A stretch of DNA of 64,000 nt from Rotaria macrura (lineage: Eukaryota; Rotifera; Eurotatoria; Philodinida; Philodinidae), in NCBI GenBank assembly GCA_900239685.1, contig OENT01000325.1, positions 1 through 64,000 on the forward strand, read 5' to 3'. Under the pieces are notes generated by a model. The model was not told the origin of the DNA. It did not search any database and saw nothing but the letters and a program-made list of their open reading frames with translations. Both the position numbers and the translations under genes were made by a program. Shown piece after piece: positions 10,490 through 23,298 of the stretch. Every line of letters begins with the position of its first letter. Position 1 is the first letter of the stretch.

Positions 10490-11450
10490 GAAAACGTAAC
10501 ATCATTCATTTCGAAAATTTCTTATCATTAAAATATCATCAACAATATCGGAATTTAAAAGTTGTCTTCTTTTTTCTAATATTCGGCCTAATGAGCTAAA
10601 ACCATGCTCTGATGTAGCCGTACTTGCAGAAATTGGGAATATGAAGTTATTCATTCGTCTTAAGAATATATACTAGAGTATGTTATCGATGGTACAACAT
10701 ATCTTTATCCTTCCCGAAGATAAATTAATAATAATAATGGACGAAAGAATAAAAATAATACAGCTAAAAATCAGAAAAGCATATGTATCATAGAATTAAT
10801 TGTAGATGTTCTTAAAGACGAACAATACATCAAATATACTACTAAAGCACATTTCTATTGCATGCATTTACGATCAGTCTAAATTGATTTTTTATTCAAC
10901 ATCAATTTTAGCCCTTTCTTCTCAAATAATTCTGGGAAGAGATCGACAATATCTATTAAACACTATTAGTTAGAGGTTTACAGGTTACACTACTGGTACC
11001 CTGTAATCTGCCCTGATAGCATAGGGCAGGGCAAGTTATCTAGAACCTGCAGGTCTCTGTCCACAAGGTAAAATCTATGAAGCAGCTACTAGACTACAAG
11101 CATAACCCTAAGGAAGAAGATAATGAATAGGAAACATTCAGCAGTATTAGAGAATGATATACCTGCTGCGATACATTTTTAATAAAATATTTTAAGCCTA
11201 CACCGTCAACAATACTGATAGGACGAGTATTCGAACATACTCAATTATTAATTGAAGAAATAATTAAACATTTATGTTTTGAAGATTTATGATTAAAGAG
11301 TGCTAGTGTTTGAAGAATAGGAGTAAATCTGAAAAACAGAATTTACATGAAGCAAATTTTTCAATTACTTCATAGTTACTGGAATCGATTATCTTGTTTG
11401 GATGACCGAATATCGACCGAAAAAACAGCTTTAGATTTTTTTCAATAATA
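10490..11450 (-). mobile_element. Decayed hAT-family DNA transposon (transposase relic)
   Basis: Reading the minus strand from about 11400 down, pieces of a hAT transposase appear in order. A BED-type zinc finger remnant (CKFC, then FNHKSSKHK) lies at about 11360-11270, and a segment resembling the hAT 'RPFSIVEDEGF' region (TRPISIVDGVGLKYFIK) at about 11240-11180. The C-terminal dimerisation domain (ATSEHGFSSLGRILEKRR, LLNSDIVDDILMIRN) is at about 10610-10500. The pieces are in more than one frame with stops, and the catalytic middle is missing, since only about 600 bp separate the ends instead of more than 1 kb. It is clearly inactive. Terminal repeats and target duplication were not recognised. 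Confidence 0.7.
10978..11029. repeat. Two adjacent hairpins inside the hAT relic
   Basis: TTACAGG (10978-10984) pairs with CCTGTAA (11000-11006), and CTGCCCT (11008-11014) pairs with AGGGCAG (11023-11029) around an 8-base loop. The surrounding 10970-11060 segment is more GC-rich than its neighbourhood, so it may be a small insertion into the missing middle of the transposase. Confidence 0.5.
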
Positions 11451-11459
11451 GGATCAGTT

Positions 11460-14059
11460 TAAAAAACTTGTTATACAATTTAAAATTGCTCGGCTCTATT
11501 GCTAGAGATACTCTATTCAGTTATTTTTAAACTGCCATGTTTACAGGAATAGTTTTCGAACAAGTCCCTTTTTTTTGTATTTTAAATTAATTGAAGTAGA
11601 GCACTGATGGGTTGTGTACAAGAATCCTGATCGTTTGAATTTAAGAACAAACATTCACAGTCATCCATTCTATTCCAATGAATATCTTCGTAAAGAATTT
11701 AATTGATTTTCTTTTAATGTGTAGTTACAAAAAAAAACAACTTTCTCAACAACTCGATTAGTAACAACAATGAATAGAATTAATCTATCTGTTGTCAAAG
11801 CTATTTTGTTTGTTTAGTTTTTTTCTGAACCCGATGATAACAAAAATTGTGTCGTAAGCTCGTTAATAAAGTTATGCAGAACTTTATAGATATGTATCAT
11901 TTACTTTATCATTTAAAGTTATAACTGCAGCCGATTCGACTACTTGCTATTCCGCCTACGCCAAAGCCACAAAAATGCCCATGCAATATCCACACCATTA
12001 TACAACTCTATGTTAAATATAACTTCGTAGTTTTATTTTCCTGTGCAGCTCTCAAGATTGATTTATTCAATAGTTGAAATTTTTTCAGCAAAAATTAGAA
12101 GCGTTGTTTGTCATACTTCAATCTTGATACACGAAAGCCTGCGCGACAAGGCACATCTATTATTTTCTCTCGACAAAGAAAAAACACTTCCTCGTTGTTA
12201 TGAACGCATGATTATCAGTTTTTCAAGTGCTATACTAGTCGATAAAGCGTAGAATATGATGTGTTGCAAAGTTAATGCACAATAAGGACATATTTCATTG
12301 ATTCTCGTCGAACAGAAAATATTTTTCGTAGATTTCTCTTTCTGTCACAATCGATGAGTACATAACTGAAGGTGCAACGCGATTTTCTTTCGTCAACCTA
12401 TATGGAATTTCGTTAAGTTCCCCACAAAAGCATTTTGAGGATAATTGGAAAAGTTCTTTTTTCCGGCCACTCCGTTACCAAGTAATAATAGCTTCCCTTC
12501 CCGACTCGAACTAAAAGTACATGCATTAATAATTCATCCCATTGCGCATCATTTGATAAGTTCTACTAAAACAGTAGGGTTGAAAGTAGATGTGTTTAAC
12601 TTTTCGATCACAGACATGCACATACTCAAGAGAATGAATACGACATGGGACCAGAATGCCATTCCATCTACCAATTTTCGATAGGATTTCATCGGTTTTA
12701 AAGAAATTCACACACTGAGCGAATCCCTATTCAATCCCTTCAGACACATACATACACCAGCATTCTCACCCTTGAATGTGAGATGAAGATGAATACATTT
12801 TCTGATTTTCTATGAGTTTAAATCGCTTTATTGTAGTATTCGTTTGCAGATAAATGGGTTTGAACTCACCAAAAGAGACAAGCTAATACTAGCTGTTTTT
12901 CTTTGATCGTCAGGGATGGAGACCCTGAGCAAACTTTTACTTTCTCTGCTCGTTACACATCCAGAACACTGCGGCGAAGGCAACATCAAAATATTCAAAA
13001 GCATTACGAATCAGAAGACACACGACGAATCATCATTAATTCTCATCTGACTATTCGTTTAGTATAATTCAAATTGTCAGCTAATCTCAGCATCCTGTTG
13101 ACATGCAAACGCACCAGGAAACGTTCATTTGTTTCTCTTGATGACAGTTTCTAGTGATAAAAGAATAACACTCAACTTTGATGTCTTTTGTACGTTTAAG
13201 AATCTGTATCTACCAACAATTACAAAATAGAAAGGCTGTTGAAAAATCAAGATTGTTAAAGAAAAGTTCAGTTTGATTGGTTTGTGTGTGCTAAATTGCG
13301 TTTTCGGAACTACTTGTTCTTTTGAAAAAGTTTTCCTAATGTTTGATTTGCATTGAATCTAAAATTTAGTTTCATCAGAATACGTCACATGTCCTCTTTT
13401 AATAATCGTACCTTGCCAGCGAATTCCTTTCATTCTCAATGGTCATCTTTCAAATACCATGCTACCGAAAGGTATAGATGATGGTTTGATTTAAGCAGAT
13501 GCCATTAGATATTTTTTCGCTCATGTAGAAATTGAGCCTATGTAAGTTTTTTATGATGGGTTTGAACCAAGATGATCCATTTATTCTGTATATTCCATAT
13601 CCTATTAACACATTTTCATTATCCGAAGAGTAGTCGAAATATTTTCTGTCAAACTTTCGGTTTTTCATAATTTAGCAGAATGATAATCATGTTTCTATCA
13701 AGGAATTGATTCCATCATTAATTCGATTCTAATCAGCTCCTTCTACTTGCACTTCCCTTATTCATTAATACTCCTTTTCCTTCTAGTTTAATATCTCCAA
13801 AATATATAAGTAAACAGCAGAAACAGTATCATGTGTTAAAAAAATGAAAAAAAAAATCATATTCACTTATCACAATGGAAAATTATTTTGTTTGAGAAAG
13901 CGCAAATAAAAGTGTCATAAAATATTCTAGGAATAATATTTGTTTCGTATATGAGTGAAATATAATAACAACAATAATACGTTCAACTGACATTGAATAA
14001 AAAAATACACATACAGAATGTATCAGAATCGAAATGATTCTCTTTTAAATTAAAAAAAA
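11460..14059. other. No supported gene
   Basis: Several 60-80 codon frames exist (for example 12043-12252, 12445-12684 and minus 13668-13462) but none shows splice context, codon pattern or a family I recognise. Confidence 0.5.
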
Positions 14060-17000
14060 CTATAGGTTGTCTTTCATTACAGTTGTTGATGTTTTTGTTT
14101 TCTTTTTCGACGATTTCTTTGATTTTTTCGTTTTAATATTTTGTTCATCTAAGATATAAACAATGTTTTATCACTAGTGATTATGAAATTTCTTACCATT
14201 AATGATGGATGATTTCGATATGCCATTTGATTGTATATCATAACTTGCCGAGTTTGGAGCTATATTAGTTGAATCAATCATTTCTGAACTATTCGCATCG
14301 CTACCATTAGCTATCAACTGAGGAACAGGTGTCATTGGAAATCGTGGATGCATAAGGAATGGATTATGTTGCGGAGGTGGCATAAATGGGGATGGAATAA
14401 ATGGTGGCCGAGGTAGATTATAGAAATTTGGCACTAAGTTGTATGCATAGATTATATGCATACAAATGAATTTAAAGCAAGAAAGTGAATTTACTTGGTA
14501 CGAGCATTTCTGTTGGACTGACACCATTCGAACCGTTACTTTGATAATCAATGGACCTAAAACTATAATGAAAAATAGAAACAAAGGTGATTGTCTATTG
14601 AAAATAAAACTTCTTCAACTGTTCTTCTGGTTGAGAATACATTGGTAACATATGCGATGCTTCTAGTTCTTCTAAAATAAATAAATGATTTGAAGCTAAT
14701 TCTATTATTTTGCTGTGCTCTTACCATTGTGTCTCATATGTTGTGGCACTTGTTGAGTCATTGATTTTTCTTTTGTAGAACGTGTATTCATGACATATTT
14801 TGTTATTCTATGAATTGAAATGCAAAAAGAAATAAACATAAATAATAGCTACTCAAAAGGAACCTACTGCCTTCGTAGACTTTCACATTCTTTTTTCGAT
14901 GTGTCAAGTTCTCGAGTAAGACGTTTAATTTCCATCCATTTTTCGTGTGCATCATGTTGTAATTTATAACATTCTTCATTATATTTCACTTGTTCCATGG
15001 CAAGAGTCTTTTGTACATCATCGAGCTGTTGTCTAAGTTCTATACGAAACGAAAAAGAAAAACAAATAGATTTGATCTTTTTTCTTTCATTTGAAAAGAA
15101 AACCTACTGTTTGAGTTCAAGATGTTGTTGTAAAATATGAATACGTTCAATGTCTGTTTTAGCTTTACGTAACTCGAAATCTGCTTGTCCTAATTGACGT
15201 ACTTGTAGATGAGTATCTCGTTCACGTAATTCTAATATAATTTTAAGTTTAGTTTCGATTTCTTTACAATGTTCTTTTTCTTGTCGAAGTAATTGATCAA
15301 GTTCTTTTATACGACGAGTTTTTATATCAACTTCATTATGTAAATGAAGAACATGTTGATTCGATTTTTTCACATCGTTATCAATTGTTGATAGAAGATT
15401 TTGATTATTGTTATTCGAAAAATTCTTTTTTAATATTGAACGCAAATTATTCAAGTCTATAAAAATAAATAGTATTAGAAAACAAAGGTTTGAATATAGG
15501 AATTCTCATCGAACCTAATGTTTTTTCTTCATTAATCGTATTATGAATATGTTTAATTGTTTGATTCTGTTGTTCAAATAAATCTTTTAATTGTTTCATT
15601 CGAAGAGTTAATTGATTATTTTCAATATCGAGTTGATTAGCATGTTCTTCGACTTCTTTGAGTTCGTTGCTTTGATTGAATTTCTCTTGTTTCAATTGAA
15701 CTATTTCTAATTCCAATTCTTGAATAGTTTCTTGTGACTTTTCCAAACGTTCCATGGAAATTGCATTCGATTGTAGACGCAGTGCAATCGCCTTTTCTTT
15801 GTCAAGATCTCGTTTTACTTGAAGAATCTACATTTAAATAAATTATATCGCCTCAAGATAGAATTCATTTCAATCATTAAACATATTGATTTGAATTAAA
15901 AACAAATTAATATTTCGTTTTTTAAAACATTGAATATAAGGATTTTTATTGATTATCTACGGTATCCATATCGAAAAATCAGACATGATTTCATCAAGCC
16001 TAATTTCTGTCTTACATTATGAAGAATTTCGTTTCTGTTTAATCATTTCAAAAGAAGATTAAGTAAGAAACTTCGGAACTATTGAATAAGTTAATTAGTG
16101 AATTTCCTGCGTTGGGGAGTTATACGTAGTGCGTTGCGGGCAAACGAACGAAATTTTTACATTGGCTGGCATACTTTGAGATACTATCACGAATCACTTA
16201 AAAAGATAACTGAATAAAGATATATCCTGGACTCATGTGACTTGTTACTAGTTGCTTACATTGAACATACCTGTTGATAATTCTCCTTATAGAATTATAT
16301 ACAATAGACGTTTTCGATCAATTTTCATTAACAAAAACAATATGTTTCTCGGCTATTGTGTGATCTAGTATCAAGCATTATGTATTACTCGATCATTATC
16401 GGACTATCTTTGAATTCAAAACTTTGATCTACGAAGTAGTTTAAACAAGTAATACGTCGAGATTGATTTAACTGCCGAGTCGACTATCAAGTGTTCACTG
16501 AACTCAATTGGCAAGACACGAAATCCAGTAATTATAATATTATTACCTCGTTAGTTAAGTGTGCAATTTTTTCTAGCTGTTGCTGTGTATCATATTCATG
16601 TTTATGTATGAGATTTTGTTTATAATCAATATCTTGTTGTAAAAGAATATAATTGGTTTGTACTGCTTTTAAATCATCTTGATACCGAATACATTCTTCA
16701 CGTAGTTCAAAAACAGTTTCATCTACGTCAGGTACAGATAACTTTTTAAATTCATCTATTTGATCTGATAGTCTAAATTTGAAATCATAGTTGTTTAGAA
16801 TTCTTTTTTCTCATTCGAATAATTTACTTTTGATTTTCTCTCTCGAACGTAGCACGTTCAAGTTCAATTTGATTATTATATTGTTGAAGTTGTTGACAAC
16901 GTATTCGAATTTCTTTTTCATATTTACTTTGTTTCAAACGCTTCATACCCATATAGATAAATATTAAACTAGATAAAAAACACATTGTACAACTGGATGC

Positions 17001-18855
17001 AAACCATATGGCATTCATTAAAATTTCACGACTATCACTTTGTCCAAATAAAATCGTTTGTACAAATTTTGGTAACTAGAAAATGATAGGAAATCTTTTT
17101 TTGGAAAAAATAAAACAAAACATTTTCATACAATATTGATCAAATGAAAGATTTGAGTTTCTATTAATACAATACTTGTTTCGACTGTTCTAGGTAGTTG
17201 CCAACATACATGTCGATATTTTTCCGTTAATATTTTATCAGTATCATTCAATATTGAAATTGAATTTTGATGATTATCAATCTAAAGTTAAGATTTTTCA
17301 ACTTTGAACATATTCAATGAATATTCATTACTTGTGATTCAAATTTAGGCGAAGTTTCATTTGTATCATTATTGGTCAACGTTTCATTCTCAATTTTAAG
17401 ATCTTTTGTTAAATTTAAAGTTGACTCGAGTAGTGATTCATCGGGTGTCGATATTGTTTCAGTTGAGTCGTTGTGTTGACGAACAGTCACATTTTCGGTT
17501 AGATTTTCATGTGATTGAGAATCAACTTATTAATTAGAAAGTAAATTATTTATAAAAATAATCGGACATTCATGATTATTGCTTGAATTTTAGTCTTCAT
17601 CGGTTATTTTATTCTTAGCGACTATCATCTTCTTTCCTTTAACGTTAGGTTATCCTCCAGGAATCTCTAGAAACCTATTCCAAATAGTTTCAAAGGATTC
17701 CAAGAGAAAAATATAAAACTTAAATATTGAAGCATCTGATGATTTGTCTCCATACAAGTTTCAACTATAGAAATGTCATGTGATTAGTCAGCTGCGAATT
17801 TTTATTGGCGCAGATGACTAGATTTAGACTTGCCGGATTTGTGATTATACTAATATCTTTGTATTTGTTCTCTGAAGAATAAATGTTCGCTTTCTCGGAA
17901 AAGAAAATCGAATTATTTATTCTACGTCTAGCCGATTTCAATCAAGTTGAAATAGTGAAATGAAATTTTCGAGAGAAAATTGTATTACATCTACAGATTA
18001 CCTGTTATAGATATATTTTCAGTATTCTGTTGATTTTTATGAACATGTCGAGAATGAATTTGTAAATTTTGATGTCGCATGGATGCCGACGAACGTAGAA
18101 TTTGTGACGTTGATGATACTGGAATGTGAGATTCATTTTGTACTATTGGAGTATCATTTGTGTTATTTTTTGTTGATAATGTGTGTAGATTTTGATCTGT
18201 TTTATTATCCGATGAATTACTATTATTAGTTTTATTTGAAAGTGACGAAATGTTATTTGATATGGATTTTGTTTGTTCTTGTTTATAAGCTTGTGTTGAA
18301 GATAGATGTTGTGGCTCAATCAACGTATCTTCTTCGTCTAAATGATTTTGTTCGATTGTATCGACGATTTGTGTATTGGTTTGAATTATTTTTGGATTCA
18401 ATTTTTCATTTGACATTGGAATGTTTTCAATCGTATCATTCATGGATAATTCTTCTTCTGATAAGAAATTTGATTGTTGATCATTTTGTAATTTTTCAGT
18501 TATCACATCGTTTTCATTCGAAATTGGTTCTTCGTCTAGTAGTGATTCATCTACATAGGACCTTTCATATTGAAGATCTTGTTCGTATTCATACTCTTCT
18601 TCTTGATCAGATTCGTCAACTATTTCGTCTACGTCATCTGTTAAAAGATTTAAAGTCTCTTGAAAATTATAACAAAAGAAAAACCTTGTTGTTATTTAAT
18701 TGAAATAAGTTATTACCTTTATTATTATTGGGAAAATTATCAGTGACAGGTAATTCAGTTTGTTCTGTTGTGACTCGATCTACGTGATCGAGATTGTGAG
18801 CAAAGCAAAAATAATTAATTAAAAAGTAATGTATTAATAAATTGTGTAACTTCAT
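14060..18855 (-). CDS. MIA3: TANGO1/cTAGE5-like ER-exit-site protein without SH3 domain, complete, 14 exons, 990 aa
   Basis: TANGO1-family proteins span the ER membrane at exit sites and help load large cargo into COPII carriers. Exons (all in phase, GT..AG): 18855-18717, 18658-18002, 17525-17332, 17281-17132, 17075-16828, 16772-16547, 15827-15515, 15456-15108, 15032-14868, 14807-14725, 14671-14611, 14556-14495, 14433-14197, 14148-14060. The protein begins with a signal peptide (MKLHNLLIHYFLINYFCFA). An acidic, disordered lumenal part runs to about residue 400, followed by a transmembrane helix near 402-422 (WFASSCTMCFLSSLIFIYM). Long coiled coils follow to about 840, then a Pro-rich segment near 883-920 (RPPFIPSPFMPPP), the COPII-binding region in relatives, and a Lys-rich tail. 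The motif AHEKWMEIKRL matches the AH.NW segment of MIA3/cTAGE5. The expected SH3-like lumenal domain is absent. The family call rests on architecture and this motif. Confidence 0.82.
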
Positions 18856-19761
18856 CTGAAATAATTGTGATTCTTTATTGACAAAAATATTTTTATACAT
18901 AAAATGCCAAAGAAAAATATTTGACGTCTTCCAACGATGACGTATCGATGACTCCATTCTGAACGGTATTTGAGAGCGTCCAATAGAAACAAAACGTCAC
19001 GCATGCCATGTATTGGATTTTAAAAGAGAACAGAACGGTGTAAAAAGCGACAACGAACTTCACGCATAGATACATTTATATACGGTAGATGATAAATATC
19101 TTTATATTGAAAAATTTAATTATTTCAGTACTATTCGAATATGTTCGGTAGATAATTTTTTGACGATTGTTTATAGGAAAATATCGAACGTTTTTTTTTC
19201 TCTTCGATAAAACATCACTACATGTGTATTTACTTTGTCAGCATGTGTAATCTTTCATGCATACAAGAAGAAAGTTAATGGTTTTGTTTTCTAACGTTTA
19301 CATAGAAGCAAGAAAAACTTGAGATTGTCGTTAATCAAACATACATCATGATGCACGTAAACAGACAAGCCATCTTAGAATAAGTGAATAGAAATGATGA
19401 CATCGATGTCAATCCATCCGTGACAAAGTTTCAAGGTCTGAATACCAGCTAGTACAACGCAGACTGTTGACTAGTTAAGTCAAAAAACATTTTTCCAGGC
19501 TCAAACTGTTTCAGTTAAATGAAACATTCTGTCTTGTTTTCGTCAAAAAAGTGCTTGCCCGACAATATCTATCTAATTTTGGCTATTCTATAATGACCGA
19601 TTGGTTGTCCATTGCATCTAACTCAATTATTTATCAAATCACAAGTAAACATTTAAAACAAGAAAACTGTCCATAATCAAAGTATTCTGAATCGATGAAC
19701 TCCTAAACATTACGTTCGACTAATTGTATACTATAGAATATGTTTTTCTTTTCTATTTCAT
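18856..19761. promoter_or_regulatory. Divergent intergenic region between TANGO1-like and IPK genes
   Basis: About 900 bp separate the two start codons, which point away from each other, so both promoters should lie here. No TATA box or other element could be assigned with confidence. Confidence 0.4.
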
Positions 19762-20639
19762 ATGGTAACACGAATTATTAAAATAGGAGGTGCATCCATA
19801 ACAGATAAAAGTCAATTTGAACAAGTAAAATTATCAAACATTGATTTCATTGTTGATCTGTTTAAAGATAATTATAAAAATTTAATATTAATTCATGGTG
19901 CTGGATCATTTGGGTAGATTGAAAGAGAATGTTCCATGAAAGAAACTATTTATATTTTATTCTCTTTAGCCATCATCAAGCTAAGCAATATAGATTAAAT
20001 CAAGGCTACACGAATACTGATGATTATGAAAAATGTCGTTGGGGTGTTTGTGAAACTCGTCGATCTTTAGGTCGTTTACATCAATATTTACTCGATGCAT
20101 TTATTCGTGCTCAAATACCAGTTGTTCTTATATCACCATTTAATTTTCTTATGTCTGATCAATTTAAATTAACTAGTGACAATTATAAACATCTCTATCA
20201 ACATTTAGAAGACGTACTTTCAAATGGTTATGTACCACTTTTACATGGTGATGTATTATTAGATAAAAAGACTCATTGGAGAATATTAAGTGGTGATGAC
20301 CTTTTATTGAAATTGGCGGAACACTTTCATCCACGTCAATGTATATTTTTAACTTCTGTACCAGGCATTCTTCAATTCGATGGAAAGGTCATAGAGCAAT
20401 TCTATGTTGGTGAAAGTAAAATTGATCAACTCGATCAACAATCATCGTATGCAGATGTTACGGGATCCATGCAAAATAAGGTGATGATTGCTAGTGATAT
20501 TATTAATACGATCGATACATGTCAAGTATTCATCGTACTAGGTGTTAGCGAAAATGCGAAACATCTATTATCGTCATCAATAATCGATGATGAAACATTT
20601 GTTTTAAATGGAAGTACAAGGGTTTTAAAAAAATATTGA
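19762..20639 (+). CDS. IPK: Isopentenyl phosphate kinase, 273 aa
   Basis: IPK uses ATP to convert isopentenyl phosphate to isopentenyl diphosphate, as in the archaeal-type mevalonate pathway. Two exons, 19762-19913 and 19970-20639, join as GG|C (Gly). The protein belongs to the amino-acid kinase fold. IKIGGASITDKS at residues 6-17 is the N-terminal phosphate-binding loop, HGAGSFGHHQAKQYRL at 45-60 contains the glycine-rich loop, and His52 aligns with the catalytic histidine of archaeal IPKs (GSFGH). GDVL, LSGDDLL and TSVPGIL, typical of the fold, follow in order. Length is close to archaeal enzymes (about 260 aa). IPK occurs patchily in animals. Its presence suggests salvage of isopentenyl phosphate beside the normal mevalonate route, which is inference. 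Confidence 0.92.
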
Positions 20640-21378
20640 TTGATGACGAACATATGTATTTAAAAAGAAGTTGTTTTAGAACTGAATAAAACAAAAGATG
20701 TATATTTCTAACTATAACAGCCACACATGACCCAAATTGTTCATTACAAATTATATCATAATTTGTCGTGGCCAAACACAATCATTCTTTGATGCGTACT
20801 TTTGTCATTCATTCAATCATTGGCAAAATGATCTTCAATGCTTTGTTCTTCTGCCAACAGAGAAATGTCAAAACTGCTGTTGTACATAAAGAGAAAATTA
20901 GTTTTTTTTTCCTGTTAATACGTTCTTCAATTATTAATACGATAGTGTTCACTAGTCTTTTGCTAAAACAATTAAAAATTAATCATACTCTTGTTTGCCC
21001 CCAACGGAAGAATATCGATCATAAATGATAGCCATTTGTCTTACTCTATATTGAAAAGAACAGCTGCATGATCTTAATGAGCAGACTTCTCCCTTGAAGG
21101 TAATCCTGTCGATTGTTCAAGGAATTTGTATCTTTTGAAAAAAAAAGAAGCCTACTCTATTACAATGATGAATTGTATTTTATTTGATGACAACAAAAAG
21201 GCGTGTCTCTGAATGATTAATTACTTATTGATTATGTTTCACTTGTATGATATGTATATTTCACACAGCACATCACATGTCAACTTGTTGATTTTGTTGG
21301 TTCATCAAAATGATGATAAATAACAAATAAATCTAATTGACTATGGTATTGAATTTTTCGAATTAAACAATTCTAATT
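20640..21378. other. No supported gene
   Basis: Spacer between convergent genes (IPK on plus, the small minus exons at 21379-21718). Only short frames without splice support are present. Confidence 0.5.
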
Positions 21379-21718
21379 TTAATTTAAAATTAAAATAATC
21401 TCTTCTATGTGATAGTGAGACACTTTATGATAATGTGCTTCCTTGTTCGATTGTCGTAGGCAACGTCTTAATTTAATTGGAAAAAAATTCATATGTAATT
21501 CATGTACTAAATGATTTTCTTCTCGTTCATACATAATCTAAAATCAATGTGAAGTACCACTCTTCCTATTTCCGATTGACGAGGTCAGCATTTGACAACT
21601 AGGAAATTCAGTTATTATAACCAGAAATTCTCTTCTCTGTCTCTTTTGCATACTTCAAATACAAAAAAAAAAGAAGTTGAAGATCTACTTGTCGATCGTG
21701 TTCGAATGAAGTAATAAT
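21379..21718 (-). CDS. 3' exons of an unknown gene
   Basis: A 30-bp microexon (21718-21689, IITSFEHDRQ) has acceptor ATGACAG and donor GTAGAT. A terminal exon (21537-21379, acceptor TTGATTTTAG) joins it in phase 0 and encodes a charged helical stretch beginning IMYEREENHLVHELHMNFFP, then IKLRRCLRQSN, with a TAA stop. The agreement of two splice sites with one frame makes this more than chance. Upstream exons could not be found in the repeat-rich sequence above 21720. No family recognised. Confidence 0.45.
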
Positions 21719-21721
21719 CTG

Positions 21722-21738
21722 TCATGCATGCATGCATA
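21722..21738. repeat. CATG tetranucleotide run
   Basis: TCATGCATGCATGCATATG, a short self-complementary run just upstream of the microexon. Confidence 0.7.
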
Positions 21739-22055
21739 TGTGTATGATTATTCTTTTCTTTTTGCTCTCATTTAATTTTGTATAAACGTTTTCAAACGTG
21801 TTAGTACTTTGTCATTTACATATTCTATGATAAAAAGAGGATATAAAGAAAATGTTCTCTTGAGTACGTACACCTTCTTCTCTCTCTCTCTTTTCTCTGG
21901 TCGTCCTATCGATTGAATAAGTTCTTTCTTCTGTAGTTTGAATTACTATTTTTCTTTATATTGCATACCTCATCTAAACACAATATAAATTTAGTTCAAA
22001 TGAAAAAAAATCGAGAGTCATTTTATCGTCATTCTCACCTCACTTCCCTCTCGAC

Positions 22056-22056
22056 A

Positions 22057-22088
<32 letters not shown>

Positions 22089-22090
22089 AT
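22056..22090. repeat. (AT)n(GT)n microsatellite
   Basis: Compound dinucleotide repeat in a simple-sequence-rich zone (21720-23070) that also has TACACACACATATATATA at 22271-22288 and ACATACATACATACATG near 22486-22502. Confidence 0.9.
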
Positions 22091-23032
22091 AATAACTTAA
22101 AAGAAGAATACGAGTATTGATCGAATTCAATTGAACATTGAGTCAAGTCGCTACTTGAGCGCATGCTTTGATATAACAAATTTTCAATTTGATGGTATGT
22201 CGATATGGTTCGTATATTGTCGAGTATAATTTGTTTTCTTTCTCACTTCTCACACATTTAGTAAAATATATATACACACACATATATATATTTTTATATA
22301 TAAATAGAAGAAAGCAGACACTCGTCTCTAATTTCAATAGAAGTAGAAGATTAAAAAGAAACATATATGAGATTGCTTGACCCTTTGATGGTACACCTAT
22401 AATACAATTCTTTTATTTTCTCCGCCTACCTAATGGATAATTGAAAAGAAAAGGAATCAGTAACAATGTTATAAGGTTATTACATATACATACATACATA
22501 CATGTATATATGCATGGTCAGAAAAAAAGAAAGAAATATTCAACATTGGTACCCTTAATGAGATGTGACTATTTTTTATGCAGTCTAGAAAATGTCATTT
22601 CTTGAATATGATCATCCAAATTAAAATCATCCAAATATGTACATAAATATATACTTTTGTCATCAGATCAGGTTTCTCTTTTCTTATTCTCATTTTGTTA
22701 ATGTTAAAATGCGTGATAGAATAGAAAATGAACTGACAAATAGCTAACTAAAGTACCGACTATTGTTCAATCATTCACATATGTATGTAAGTTTCATAGA
22801 CACGAGATTATATGGTTGTCTTTCTGTTGTATATATAATCAGACATACCTAACAGAAAAATCAGTAAGTGACTAATAGCCCAGAAAATAAACTGATGTTT
22901 ATAGCAAACGAGGCATAGTCGGAAATAGTTGATAAGAACATAGCCCACACACTCACACGTACGCACATATCATTAATTCATCGTACCCTTGTGGCTTAAT
23001 GTAGATTAAATAAAAAAGAAAGAAAACAATAC

Positions 23033-23035
<3 letters not shown>

Positions 23036-23062
<27 letters not shown>
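23036..23062. repeat. (TA)n microsatellite
   Basis: Uninterrupted TA dinucleotide run about 235 bp upstream of the M13-family start codon. Confidence 0.9.
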
Positions 23063-23063
<1 letters not shown>

Positions 23064-23298
23064 AATATCTGCATGTAATCCATTATTATTGAAGGTTCTT
23101 TCCTTTCGTTCTTCAACTCATCATTATAATCATCAACATAATCAATTCCGTTCTATTAATATGGCAATACGAATGCTTCCTATTTACCATTCGTACGTAC
23201 AACAACTAAAACAATATCGATTCATATGATTGTAAGTTCCATCTGTGTCGGTTTTTAAGCCTAGTCTGATCATTAGTATTATCATTCTTCAATAAAAC

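Noticed and set aside
13200-13668. Minus-strand segment with a YSDETKF-like string suggesting a Tc1/mariner transposase
   Set aside because: Only one short match; no DDE partner blocks or terminal repeats nearby.
18236-18703. 155-codon plus-strand ORF inside the TANGO1 region
   Set aside because: Shadow of the acidic, repetitive minus-strand exon.
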